From positions 1 through 25,236 of the forward strand of contig SSGN01000141.1 in assembly GCA_008016945.1 (NCBI GenBank): a stretch of DNA of 25,236 nt. The letters run 5' to 3'. This stretch comes from Flavobacteriales bacterium. Lineage in GTDB: Bacteria > Bacteroidota > Bacteroidia > Flavobacteriales > PHOS-HE28. Made by a program: the position numbers and the translations under genes. Shown here piece after piece: positions 1 through 6,727 of this stretch (the first letter of the stretch is position 1; each line of letters begins with the position of its first letter). The notes below the pieces were generated by a model. That model ran no database searches. It worked only from the letters and a program-made list of their open reading frames with translations, and was not told the DNA's origin.

Positions 1-169
1 AACGCGTCACCGAGCAACTTCAAAGCATTGCAGAAGATCCGGCGCTGGTACGCTCATTCTTCGGGCATCCCTCTGTCGCCTATGTTTCTGACTGCTGAGT
101 AAGCAAACAACGTCTAAAGGACGGCGTCTCCAGCAGCTTGAGGCATAAGGAACCCACGCGCGCCAGCAC

Positions 170-1870
170 CTACGCCCTGGCCGCAAACGCCTCCCTCAAC
201 TGCCGCGCGCGCTTGATCTCATCTCCGTGCAGGTAGATCGAGGTCGTCGATAGCGAAGCGTGACGCAGGTTGTCGCGCACGCTGGTGAGCTCGGCGCCTC
301 TGGCCAGCGAATGGCTCGCATGGGTGTGGCGCATCCAGTGCGGACTGGCTCGGAGCAGTTTGTCGACGGTGGCCGGATTGCTTTGGCCGATCACCTCGGC
401 AGCCGTGGCGAAGAACCGCCTGACGATGTTCCACAACCGCGCTGACGTTATGCCGGCGTCGCTGTCTTGATCGAGCGAGCCCAGCAAGGGCGTGTCAGGT
501 TTCCAGCGTGACGACGTGGTCGGTAGTCGGCGTTGTGCCAGGTACCGAAGCAAGGCACCCCACGCGAGCGGCGGCAGCGTCACCTTGCCCGCCTTGCTGC
601 CCTTGCCGATGACATGCAGCCAGTGGTCACCGTGCTCGTCGGTTTCGATCTGCCGCAACTTGGCCCCGACCAGTTCGCTGGCGCGCAAACCGGTGCCATA
701 GGCGAAGTCGAGCAAGAAGCGCAGGCGCTGCGCTGCCATGGCCTCCCAACCGTAGGACCACTCCAGGCCATCGGCCACGGTGCGGATCAGGTTCCACTCG
801 GCATCCGAGAACGCGCGAGTCGCCGCCAGCGACGGCGCGCGCGTTGCGCCGCGCACTTTGATGCCGGCAAAAGGGTTGGCGAGCACATAGCGCTGCTGCA
901 TCAGCCAGCGGTACAGGGCCCCCAGCACGGTCAAGGCGTATGCAGCGGAGCGTGCCGACAGCCCGCCGGCGAAGGGTTTCCACTCGGGCGAGGACCGCGG
1001 CCGCGACGGTCCCACCCAGCGTGCGCGCGGCGCAGGCTGGCGCAGGAAAGCGCGGTAGACCACCCCGTCCTCGGTGGTCAACGATGAAAGCGCGCGACCG
1101 CGCTCGAGGACGGCCCACAGGATCAGCCGCTCGGCTTCCTTGCGGTAGGCGCGCTGCGTCGCCGGCGATTCGTGCAGCGCCAGCCAGGCATGCACCGCGT
1201 CGTAGTCGTTGTTCGCGCTCAGCGTGCACGTCGCCCGCGGTGCGCGGAAGGTGCCTCGCGAACCGTCGACCTCGTTCGGCACAACGATCCGCTCCCACGG
1301 CACGACGTCTTCCGGCGCGTCGACGACGACCAGCGCCCGGGCGCGCTCGGTCAGCTGCGGATGCGCCGCAAAAAAGGCCTCGATGTGTCGAGCACTGGCA
1401 GCGCCGAGCCCCGGAATGCTCACCCACCACCGGCGCCGGCGCGGGATGCGAACAGTCAGTGCCGCCAAGGTCTTGATGCCATGCGCATGTAACGCCTGAG
1501 CGGCGCGGGGTGGCAACCATTGGGCAACGTCGTCACCGATCAGTGGCACCGGGGGCACCAGGGTCGGCAGCAGTGCGATCGCCTTCGCGACCGCCCTTGC
1601 GCGAGTGGCCCGCTCGGACTCCGCATGAACAAACAGCGAGGCCAAGTCTTCGCGATGCAGCCTGCGTGCGCAAGCGACCAGCTGCCCGCGTACACGACTC
1701 AAGATGCCGCGGGAAGACACACCGTCCGCCTTGCGCTGGCCCAGGTAGAGCGCTACCGCTTCGCGCGCTGGGATTCCCTCGTACCAGGCGCGCAGGGCCG
1801 CGAGGGAGTCGGCGTCCGGCAGGCTTGCCGGGTCACCGCCGCTCGAACTCGAAGACTGGCGCGTTTTCAC
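170..1870 (-). CDS. DUF3701-type tyrosine recombinase / integrase
   Basis: A 566-residue site-specific recombinase that should cut and rejoin DNA through a tyrosine-DNA covalent intermediate. The first ~180 residues match the DUF3701 N-terminal region found on a class of large integrases. A SAM-like core-binding domain follows (about 215-340), then the catalytic domain. The catalytic set is visible: Arg in TGLRASE, His and Arg in HWMRHTH, a second His in LRHASLSTTS and Tyr in SIYLHGD. The start is GTG at 1870. This GTG overlaps the TGA of the upstream small ORF as GTGA, so translation is probably coupled. It lies at the end of a long minus-strand gene run and likely marks one border of an integrated island. 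Attachment sites were not identified. The family call is firm; its target and element are unknown. Confidence 0.93.
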   Translation of the reverse strand: MKTRQSSSSSGGDPASLPDADSLAALRAWYEGIPAREAVALYLGQRKADGVSSRGILSRVRGQLVACARRLHREDLASLFVHAESERATRARAVAKAIALLPTLVPPVPLIGDDVAQWLPPRAAQALHAHGIKTLAALTVRIPRRRRWWVSIPGLGAASARHIEAFFAAHPQLTERARALVVVDAPEDVVPWERIVVPNEVDGSRGTFRAPRATCTLSANNDYDAVHAWLALHESPATQRAYRKEAERLILWAVLERGRALSSLTTEDGVVYRAFLRQPAPRARWVGPSRPRSSPEWKPFAGGLSARSAAYALTVLGALYRWLMQQRYVLANPFAGIKVRGATRAPSLAATRAFSDAEWNLIRTVADGLEWSYGWEAMAAQRLRFLLDFAYGTGLRASELVGAKLRQIETDEHGDHWLHVIGKGSKAGKVTLPPLAWGALLRYLAQRRLPTTSSRWKPDTPLLGSLDQDSDAGITSARLWNIVRRFFATAAEVIGQSNPATVDKLLRASPHWMRHTHASHSLARGAELTSVRDNLRHASLSTTSIYLHGDEIKRARQLREAFAARA

Positions 1871-2058
1871 GGAGCCCAGTTTCGCTGGTTGATGAGCATC
1901 AGTCGATAATAATCCTTATCGTAATAGCTGTGTTCTGAGACGGCGATTCTGGCGAACAAGGCCTTGCTTACCAGCAGCTCAAGTGAGCCGGGATTCATGG
2001 CGGGAAGCCCCCCCCCGGTGAATCCTTCGTGCAATGCCAGCGATTCCAGGATCCGCAA
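1867..2058 (-). CDS. Small unknown ORF coupled to the integrase
   Basis: A 63-codon ORF from a TTG at 2058, just after the MOSC stop codon, to a TGA that overlaps the integrase GTG as GTGA. I do not recognise the product. Its end is rich in Tyr and Asp (SYYDKDYYRLMLINQ) and the DNA there is more AT-rich than the neighbours, which hints at a different origin. The frame crosses a run of nine G on the coding strand. The reading frame upstream of that run is therefore uncertain, and the true start may be the internal ATG near 2000. It could be a remnant of a larger gene cut when the integrase joined the cluster, or a short leader that couples integrase translation. Confidence 0.4.
   Translation of the reverse strand: MRILESLALHEGFTGGGLPAMNPGSLELLVSKALFARIAVSEHSYYDKDYYRLMLINQRNWAP
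2008..2016. repeat. Nine-nucleotide C/G homopolymer in the small ORF
   Basis: Nine consecutive C on the plus strand (G on the minus strand) inside the small ORF upstream of the integrase. Tracts of this kind are prone to slippage, either in the cell (phase variation) or in sequencing. Gain or loss of one base would break the coupling of this ORF with the integrase. Confidence 0.85.
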
Positions 2059-2063
2059 CCCCC

Positions 2064-2600
2064 TCAGCCGGGTCGAGATTCGGCGTGATCGAACTCGAAC
2101 GCGTCGCCGACGCGCACCGGGCCGCCGCGGATCAAGCGCGCGGTGACGCCGCCGTGCCCACGCAGCGTGTTGTATCCGCCCGGGCCGAGCTCAGCCTCCA
2201 TGCGTGAACACGGCGCGCAGGCGCCGGTGATCTCGATCCGGACTTCTTGGCCGACACGCCACACCAGCGCCAAGTCTGCGAAGAGCGCGTGCCCGGCAAT
2301 CAGGTTAACGCCGGACACGACGAGGTTGCGCCGCAGCCCACGCGGGTCAACGTGACTCAGTCCGCACCAGGCCGCGATCAGCGGCAGGTGCTCGTGCTGG
2401 ATCAGCGTGATCTCGCGTTGCGTGCCCACTTCGTCGGTGCGCAAGCGCTGCGAACGGTGATCGCCCGTCAGGCCTCGGCCGGGCTCCGCGAGCGCCTGCT
2501 GGGCGAATACCGCGGGCCCTCGACGGGACGGTCGCAGCACGATCGCTTCGACCCGTCCAATGGAGGTGAATCGGACGACCAGATCACGAAGGCCGATCAT
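2064..2600 (-). CDS. MOSC domain-containing protein
   Basis: A 178-residue single-domain MOSC protein. This is the fold shared with the molybdenum cofactor sulfurase C-terminus and with the bacterial YiiM and YcbX proteins. Seen in the sequence: an N-terminal GRVEAIVLRPSRR strand, a central RRNLVVSGVNL segment, the Cys-containing TGACAPCSRME motif and a GHGGVTARLIRGG segment, all typical of the family. Members of this fold handle sulfur or molybdenum cofactor ligands, and YcbX/YiiM take part in reducing N-hydroxylated compounds. It lies 27 bp downstream of the GreA-like gene and is probably in the same transcript as the upstream Mo enzyme and reductase. A supporting role for the Mo enzyme is possible but inferred. 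The ribosome binding site is weak. Confidence 0.88.
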   Translation of the reverse strand: MIGLRDLVVRFTSIGRVEAIVLRPSRRGPAVFAQQALAEPGRGLTGDHRSQRLRTDEVGTQREITLIQHEHLPLIAAWCGLSHVDPRGLRRNLVVSGVNLIAGHALFADLALVWRVGQEVRIEITGACAPCSRMEAELGPGGYNTLRGHGGVTARLIRGGPVRVGDAFEFDHAESRPG

Positions 2601-2627
2601 CTGGGTTGCCGCACGGGCGCCTGGAAA

Positions 2628-3074
2628 TCATTCAACCGACTCGACCGAGAGCTGGCGCCCGCGGAAGTCAACCAGATCGCCCGCAGCGGCACCTGCGATC
2701 GCAGCGTAGATGGGCGCCTGCGTCGAGATGCCCATGAAGGTACGACCCGCGCAATCGAAGGCGTTGGTGGCCACTGCGACGACGAACCAGCGGCCATCCA
2801 GGCGCACCGCCGCCCCGGGTCCAACTTCGTTCTTGGGGCCGAAATCGATACCGCGAAGCGTTGCCAACGCCTCCTCGTGGTCGTGGAGCGGGCATTCGAA
2901 GGACTGCGCCAAAGTGCCGCTCACGTGCGCCTGTGCCGACGCATCGGGCTCACTGGGTTCGTCACGGCGGCCCGCGGCACCTGCCAGGTATTGCGCATAG
3001 GCCGCTTGCGCATAACGCAGTTGCTCGGCGCGCAGCGTAAGCATCGTGTTCTTCAGGTGGATCTTGTCACTCAT
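2628..3074 (-). CDS. GreA/GreB C-terminal-domain protein (Rnk-like size)
   Basis: A 148-residue protein whose last ~65 residues (VGPGAAVRLDGRWFVV to the end) resemble the C-terminal FKBP-like domain of GreA/GreB transcript cleavage factors, including the SPLGRALLGKKVGD-like segment, here APIYAAIAGAAAGD. The N-terminus is short, with one helical stretch around residues 8-30 and a Ser/Pro/Ala-rich linker. It does not show a full-length GreA coiled coil with its acidic tip, so transcript cleavage is doubtful. Proteins with this domain and a short N-terminus (Rnk, TraR-like) bind the RNA polymerase secondary channel, and a stress-linked effect on transcription is a reasonable inference. ATG at 3074, 48 bp after egtD. 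The domain call is good; the function is open. Confidence 0.75.
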   Translation of the reverse strand: MSDKIHLKNTMLTLRAEQLRYAQAAYAQYLAGAAGRRDEPSEPDASAQAHVSGTLAQSFECPLHDHEEALATLRGIDFGPKNEVGPGAAVRLDGRWFVVAVATNAFDCAGRTFMGISTQAPIYAAIAGAAAGDLVDFRGRQLSVESVE

Positions 3075-3122
3075 GGCGTGGGCTTTCTATCGAGAGGGTT
3101 GCGACGGGATCGGCAAGCAGGC

Positions 3123-4085
3123 TCAGCTTGCGTCCTGTGGTCGATGCCAAATGGCCAGGGCATAGCGGGGCTCGCTGCCCGTGATCAGATGCGTATGGGC
3201 GAAGCCCGAAAGCTCGGCCAGTTCCGCGATCGACTCGGGGCTGTATTTCTGCGACTGCTCGGTGTGCAGGGTCTCGCCTGGAGCGAATGTGAACTCGCGA
3301 TCCAGCACCGTGGAGTGCACGACCTGGGTCACGTGGCTGATCAGGAAGCTGCGCATCACGGCCTGCAGCGGGCAGTAGCTGGCGAAGTGGCTGAAGCGGC
3401 CGGTGTCGAAGTTCATGCCCAGCTCGCGGTTCAAGCGCCGCAAGAGGTTCAAGTTGAACTCGGCCGTCACGCCCCGCGAATCGTCGTAGGCGGCGTGGAT
3501 GACGCGCGGGTCCTTGACGAGATCCAGGCCCAGCAGCAGCACGTCGCCTGAGCGGAGCTGCGTGCGGATGCGTCGCAACAACGCGCACGCGCCGACTTGA
3601 TCGAAATTACCCAGGTTGCTCCCGAGCAGCATGACGACTTGGTGCCGTTCGGGCGAGCGTTCTGGCCACCGGGCGAGGTAGTCACCAAGAACGGGCTTGA
3701 GTGCCATGCGCGGCAAGTGCTCGTCGAAGCGGCGGCTCAACTCTGCCAGCGCATGCGCGGAAACGTCGATCGGGCGGAACGTGCTGTCGACGTGGCGCGC
3801 GTGCAGCGCGCGGCACAGGGTGACGGCCTTCTCACCGTCACCGCTGCCCAGCTCGATCAGGTCGAGCGGACGGTGGTCAGGGTCGATCCACCGCAGCAGC
3901 TCGTCAACCCGCTCGCGCAGCAGAGCATGCTCGGCCCGTGTCAGGTAGTACTCGGGCAGCGTCATGATGCGCTGAAAGAGGCGCGAACCTTCGTCGTCAT
4001 AGAACCATGCCGACGACAACGCCTTCTGCGGCGCGCTCAGGCCATGCAGCACATGCTGCGCCAGGTTATGCAGTTCAGGTGTCAT
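3123..4085 (-). CDS. egtD: L-histidine N-alpha-methyltransferase (ergothioneine synthesis)
   Basis: A 320-residue SAM-dependent enzyme expected to trimethylate L-histidine to hercynine, the first step of ergothioneine synthesis, in the cytoplasm. Family features seen: an AWFYDDEGSRLFQRI segment (26-40), the LPEYYLTRAE segment (43-52), the SAM-binding loop ELGSGDGEK (78-86) and a GSNLGNF motif. Its length matches the family. The ATG at 4085 overlaps the egtB stop as ATGA, showing tight translational coupling, and egtB makes the next enzyme of the pathway. A longer reading upstream of this ATG exists in frame but runs antiparallel to nothing conserved and lies inside egtB, so it is rejected as coding. 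EgtD identity is secure from sequence and partner. Confidence 0.95.
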   Translation of the reverse strand: MTPELHNLAQHVLHGLSAPQKALSSAWFYDDEGSRLFQRIMTLPEYYLTRAEHALLRERVDELLRWIDPDHRPLDLIELGSGDGEKAVTLCRALHARHVDSTFRPIDVSAHALAELSRRFDEHLPRMALKPVLGDYLARWPERSPERHQVVMLLGSNLGNFDQVGACALLRRIRTQLRSGDVLLLGLDLVKDPRVIHAAYDDSRGVTAEFNLNLLRRLNRELGMNFDTGRFSHFASYCPLQAVMRSFLISHVTQVVHSTVLDREFTFAPGETLHTEQSQKYSPESIAELAELSGFAHTHLITGSEPRYALAIWHRPQDAS

Positions 4086-5296
4086 GCCTGCTTGTCGGCG
4101 TCTCGCGCCGGTCGGATGCCCGTGTACTGCCAGCGCAGCGGCGTGTGGAAGAAGTTGCGGTAGCTCAGCCGCGCATGACCAGGTGCGGTGGCGAACGAGG
4201 AGCCGCGGAGCACCTGCTGGTTGACCATGAATTTGCCGTTGTATTCGCCCAACGCACCGACCCCGGGGCGGTAGCCGGGATAAGGCAGGTAGGCGCTTTG
4301 GGTCCATTCCCAGCGCCGCCCCCAACCCAGCTTGGCCGCACCGGCTTCCCACTCGAACTCGGTGGGCAGGCGCCAGCCGGCCCATCGGCAGAACGCGTCG
4401 GCCTCGTAGTAGCTCACGTGCGTGACGGGCGCCGTCTTCTCCAGCGCCTGCACGCCCATCAGCGTGTAGTGCTGCCAGCGCCCGCTGCCGTCGCGTTGCC
4501 AGTACATCGGCGAGCGCACCCCATGCGCACGCACCCAGTCCCAACCTTCGGACAGCCAAAGCGAAGGCTTGTCGTAGCCACCGTCGGCCACGAACGCTTC
4601 GTATTCGGCGTTGGTCACCAGCGCGTGGCGCAGCTGATGCGCGGGCACGATCACGGCATGGCGCGGCGACTCGTTGTCGTACGCGAAGCCGCGCCCGCCA
4701 TGGCCGACTTCGACCGTGCCGCCCGAGATGTCGAGCCAGTCGTCCAGGGGCGGGCAGGTGCCGTCATGTTCGGCGCTGAGGTCCAGCGCGCCAGGCTTGG
4801 CATCGCCGTAGGCCGGCCGCAGCGGGTTGAGGCCCAGGATCGCCTTGATGTCGGTGACGAGCAGCTCCTGGTGCTGCTGCTCATGATGCAGGCCCAGTTC
4901 GATCAGAACCTGCACGTCAGGGGACGGTGGCTGTTCGAGCAATTTGCCGATGCCGGTGTCCACATGCGCCCGATAGGCCAGCACCTCGGCCACCGAGGGG
5001 CGGCTCAGGTGCCCGCGTTCAGGGCGCGCAACGCGCTCGCCGATGGCCTCGTAGTAGCTGTTGAACACGTAGCCATAGCCGGCATCGAACGGCTCAAAGC
5101 CATCGTGGTGCGGCATGAGCACGAAGTGCTCGAAGAACCATGCGCTGTGCCCGAGATGCCACTTGGGCGGACTGACCTCGGCCATGGGCTGCGGCACATG
5201 GTCTTCGGTGGCCAGGGGCGCACACAGCTTCTCGGTGCGTGCACGCACGCTGCGGTATTGCTGCAGAAGGATCTGCTCGGGAGTCAGGGCAGGCAT
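4082..5296 (-). CDS. egtB: Ergothioneine sulfoxide synthase (EgtB)
   Basis: A 404-residue non-haem iron enzyme that joins hercynine to a cysteine-derived thiol through an oxygen-dependent C-S bond. Domain order: a DinB-like four-helix domain (about 5-160), then an FGE-sulfatase/C-type-lectin domain (about 190-400). The expected iron ligands are visible as His50 in WHLGHSAWF and His138/His142 in the HHEQQHQE stretch. The C-terminus carries the family's RGSSFATAPGHARLSYRNFF pattern. Whether it uses gamma-glutamylcysteine or cysteine cannot be read here, and no egtA, egtC or egtE is present in the window. ATG at 5296 was chosen because the DinB domain begins there; the ribosome binding site is weak. 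It overlaps egtD by 4 bp. Confidence 0.95.
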   Translation of the reverse strand: MPALTPEQILLQQYRSVRARTEKLCAPLATEDHVPQPMAEVSPPKWHLGHSAWFFEHFVLMPHHDGFEPFDAGYGYVFNSYYEAIGERVARPERGHLSRPSVAEVLAYRAHVDTGIGKLLEQPPSPDVQVLIELGLHHEQQHQELLVTDIKAILGLNPLRPAYGDAKPGALDLSAEHDGTCPPLDDWLDISGGTVEVGHGGRGFAYDNESPRHAVIVPAHQLRHALVTNAEYEAFVADGGYDKPSLWLSEGWDWVRAHGVRSPMYWQRDGSGRWQHYTLMGVQALEKTAPVTHVSYYEADAFCRWAGWRLPTEFEWEAGAAKLGWGRRWEWTQSAYLPYPGYRPGVGALGEYNGKFMVNQQVLRGSSFATAPGHARLSYRNFFHTPLRWQYTGIRPARDADKQA

Positions 5297-5337
5297 TGAA
5301 GTGGCTTGCGTCAACGAGGGATGAGGTGGAAAGGAGC

Positions 5338-6105
5338 TCAGCCGCCAAAGCGTTCGGTGCGCACCGAGTTGTCCGGCACGCCCAAAGTCCGCAACAGGCT
5401 GACCACGGTTTCGACGAAGGCATTGCGGCCGCATACGTAGACCGCGGCCGACTGCGCGGCGCGGTCGGCGAGAAACTGCATCGCGGCGGCCAGATCGGCC
5501 TCGCGCAGCCGGCCGGCATGGTCCTGCGGCCTGGGCGCGCAGGCCTCGCGCGACAGCGCCAGGCGGCACGCAAACCCGTGGCCCTGCGCCTCCCAGCGCT
5601 GCAGTTCGGACCACCGCACGACATCGGCCAGCGCACGCACGCCGGCCACCAGCACCATAGGCGCCGCGGGCCGGGCGAGGGCGTGGTGTTCGGCCATCGC
5701 CACAAGCGGCACCAGGCCGGAGCCGCCGCCGACCAGCAGGGCCGGCTGCGCCTGCTCGGCGCGCCAGACGAAGTGCCCTCCCACCGGGCCCAGCACCTCG
5801 ATCGCTTCTCCCACCTGCGCGGCATCGTGAAACCAGGGCGAGACTTCGCCATCGGGCAGGCGCTCGATGCCCAGTTCGTACACACCCTCGCGCTCGGGCG
5901 GCGACAACAGTGAATAGCTGCGCTGCGCCTGATAGCCGTCATCGGCCGTAAGGCGGATGTCCAGGTGCTGCCCGGCCAGCGGCCGGTGCCAGTGCTCGGG
6001 GCGCAGCACCACGCGCTTGATGCGCGGCGTGATGTCCTGCAGCGCCTCGATCGTCGCGCGCTGCCACTGCGCGCGATGGGCAGGCGCCGCGCCAGCCTCA
6101 GCCAT
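5338..6105 (-). CDS. FAD/NAD(P)H oxidoreductase, ferredoxin-reductase type
   Basis: A 255-residue FNR-type flavoprotein. The N-terminal beta-barrel has the FAD motif RSYS (62-65). The NAD(P)-binding half has LLVGGGSGLVPL (123-134), and a CGRNAF motif follows near the C-terminus. There is no 2Fe-2S domain, so electrons must pass directly to a partner. Its ATG at 6105 lies inside the end of the molybdenum enzyme gene (8-bp overlap), and pairs of this kind are known for cytoplasmic sulfite-oxidase-like proteins. It most likely feeds NAD(P)H electrons to that enzyme; this partnership is inferred from gene overlap. It could also serve as a general flavin or ferredoxin reductase. Confidence 0.9.
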   Translation of the reverse strand: MAEAGAAPAHRAQWQRATIEALQDITPRIKRVVLRPEHWHRPLAGQHLDIRLTADDGYQAQRSYSLLSPPEREGVYELGIERLPDGEVSPWFHDAAQVGEAIEVLGPVGGHFVWRAEQAQPALLVGGGSGLVPLVAMAEHHALARPAAPMVLVAGVRALADVVRWSELQRWEAQGHGFACRLALSREACAPRPQDHAGRLREADLAAAMQFLADRAAQSAAVYVCGRNAFVETVVSLLRTLGVPDNSVRTERFGG

Positions 6106-6709
6106 AGCGCTCTTCCTTGAATGGATCGCCGCGCATGTGGTAGCCGCGCAGTTCCCAGAAGCCGGCCTCGTCCTTGGCGGTGAACTGCAATGCGTTCACC
6201 CACTTGGCGGACTTCCAGAAGTACAGGTGCGGCACCAGCAGCCGCGCCGGGCCGCCGTGCTCCGTGGGCAGGGGCTTGCCGTCGTAGTACGTCGCCACCA
6301 TGGCCCGTCCGCCGGCCAGGTCGGCCAGCGGCACATTGGTGGAATAGCCGTCAAGCGAGTGCGCCAGGACCCAGGGTGTGGGCGCTTGTTGGAAGCCGGC
6401 AGCGACCAGCAGATCGTCGATGCTCACGCCGCGCCAGCGCGTGTCGAACTTCGACCAGGTGGTGACGCAGTGGATGTCGACCACCTGTTCGGTCTGTGGC
6501 AGCTGATGGAATTCCTCCCAGCTGAAGGTGCGCACCGGCTTGGGGCCGATCTTGATGGTCAGGCCCCAGTCGGCGCTGCTGGGAGTGCGCGGCGTTGGCC
6601 CGGCAGTGAGCACCGGGAAGCCGTCGGTGAGCGACTGCCCAGGTGGGAGGCGGCCGCCGTGGTTGTCGGCGCCTCGGTTGCGGCCACCGAATGAACGGTT
6701 GATGGGCAT
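6098..6709 (-). CDS. Cytoplasmic sulfite-oxidase-like molybdopterin oxidoreductase
   Basis: A 203-residue molybdopterin-binding domain protein of the sulfite oxidase / YedY (MsrP) superfamily. The molybdenum-ligating cysteine is Cys81 in IHCVTTWSKFDTRW, and the segment HGGPARLLVPHLYFWKSAKW is typical of the pterin-binding fold. The N-terminus is Gly/Arg/Asn-rich but shows no twin-arginine signal or membrane anchor, unlike periplasmic MsrP. It lacks the C-terminal dimerisation domain of true sulfite oxidases. Coupled to the downstream FAD reductase, it probably reduces or oxidises a small S- or N-oxide; the substrate is unknown. Its location among msrA, msrB and ergothioneine genes makes a sulfoxide substrate plausible. 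Start ATG 6709, with GGAGG seven bases upstream. Confidence 0.9.
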   Translation of the reverse strand: MPINRSFGGRNRGADNHGGRLPPGQSLTDGFPVLTAGPTPRTPSSADWGLTIKIGPKPVRTFSWEEFHQLPQTEQVVDIHCVTTWSKFDTRWRGVSIDDLLVAAGFQQAPTPWVLAHSLDGYSTNVPLADLAGGRAMVATYYDGKPLPTEHGGPARLLVPHLYFWKSAKWVNALQFTAKDEAGFWELRGYHMRGDPFKEERYG

Positions 6710-6727
6710 GTTGCGGCCTCCGGGGTC

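Noticed and set aside
1..102. Two open frames at the left edge (ending at 98 and 102) that could be the C-terminus of a gene
   Set aside because: Both are only about 32 codons, overlap each other and match no family I recognise; no basis to choose.
2247..3551. 434-codon plus-strand open frame
   Set aside because: Antisense shadow of the MOSC, GreA-like and egtD genes in high-GC DNA; no family resemblance.
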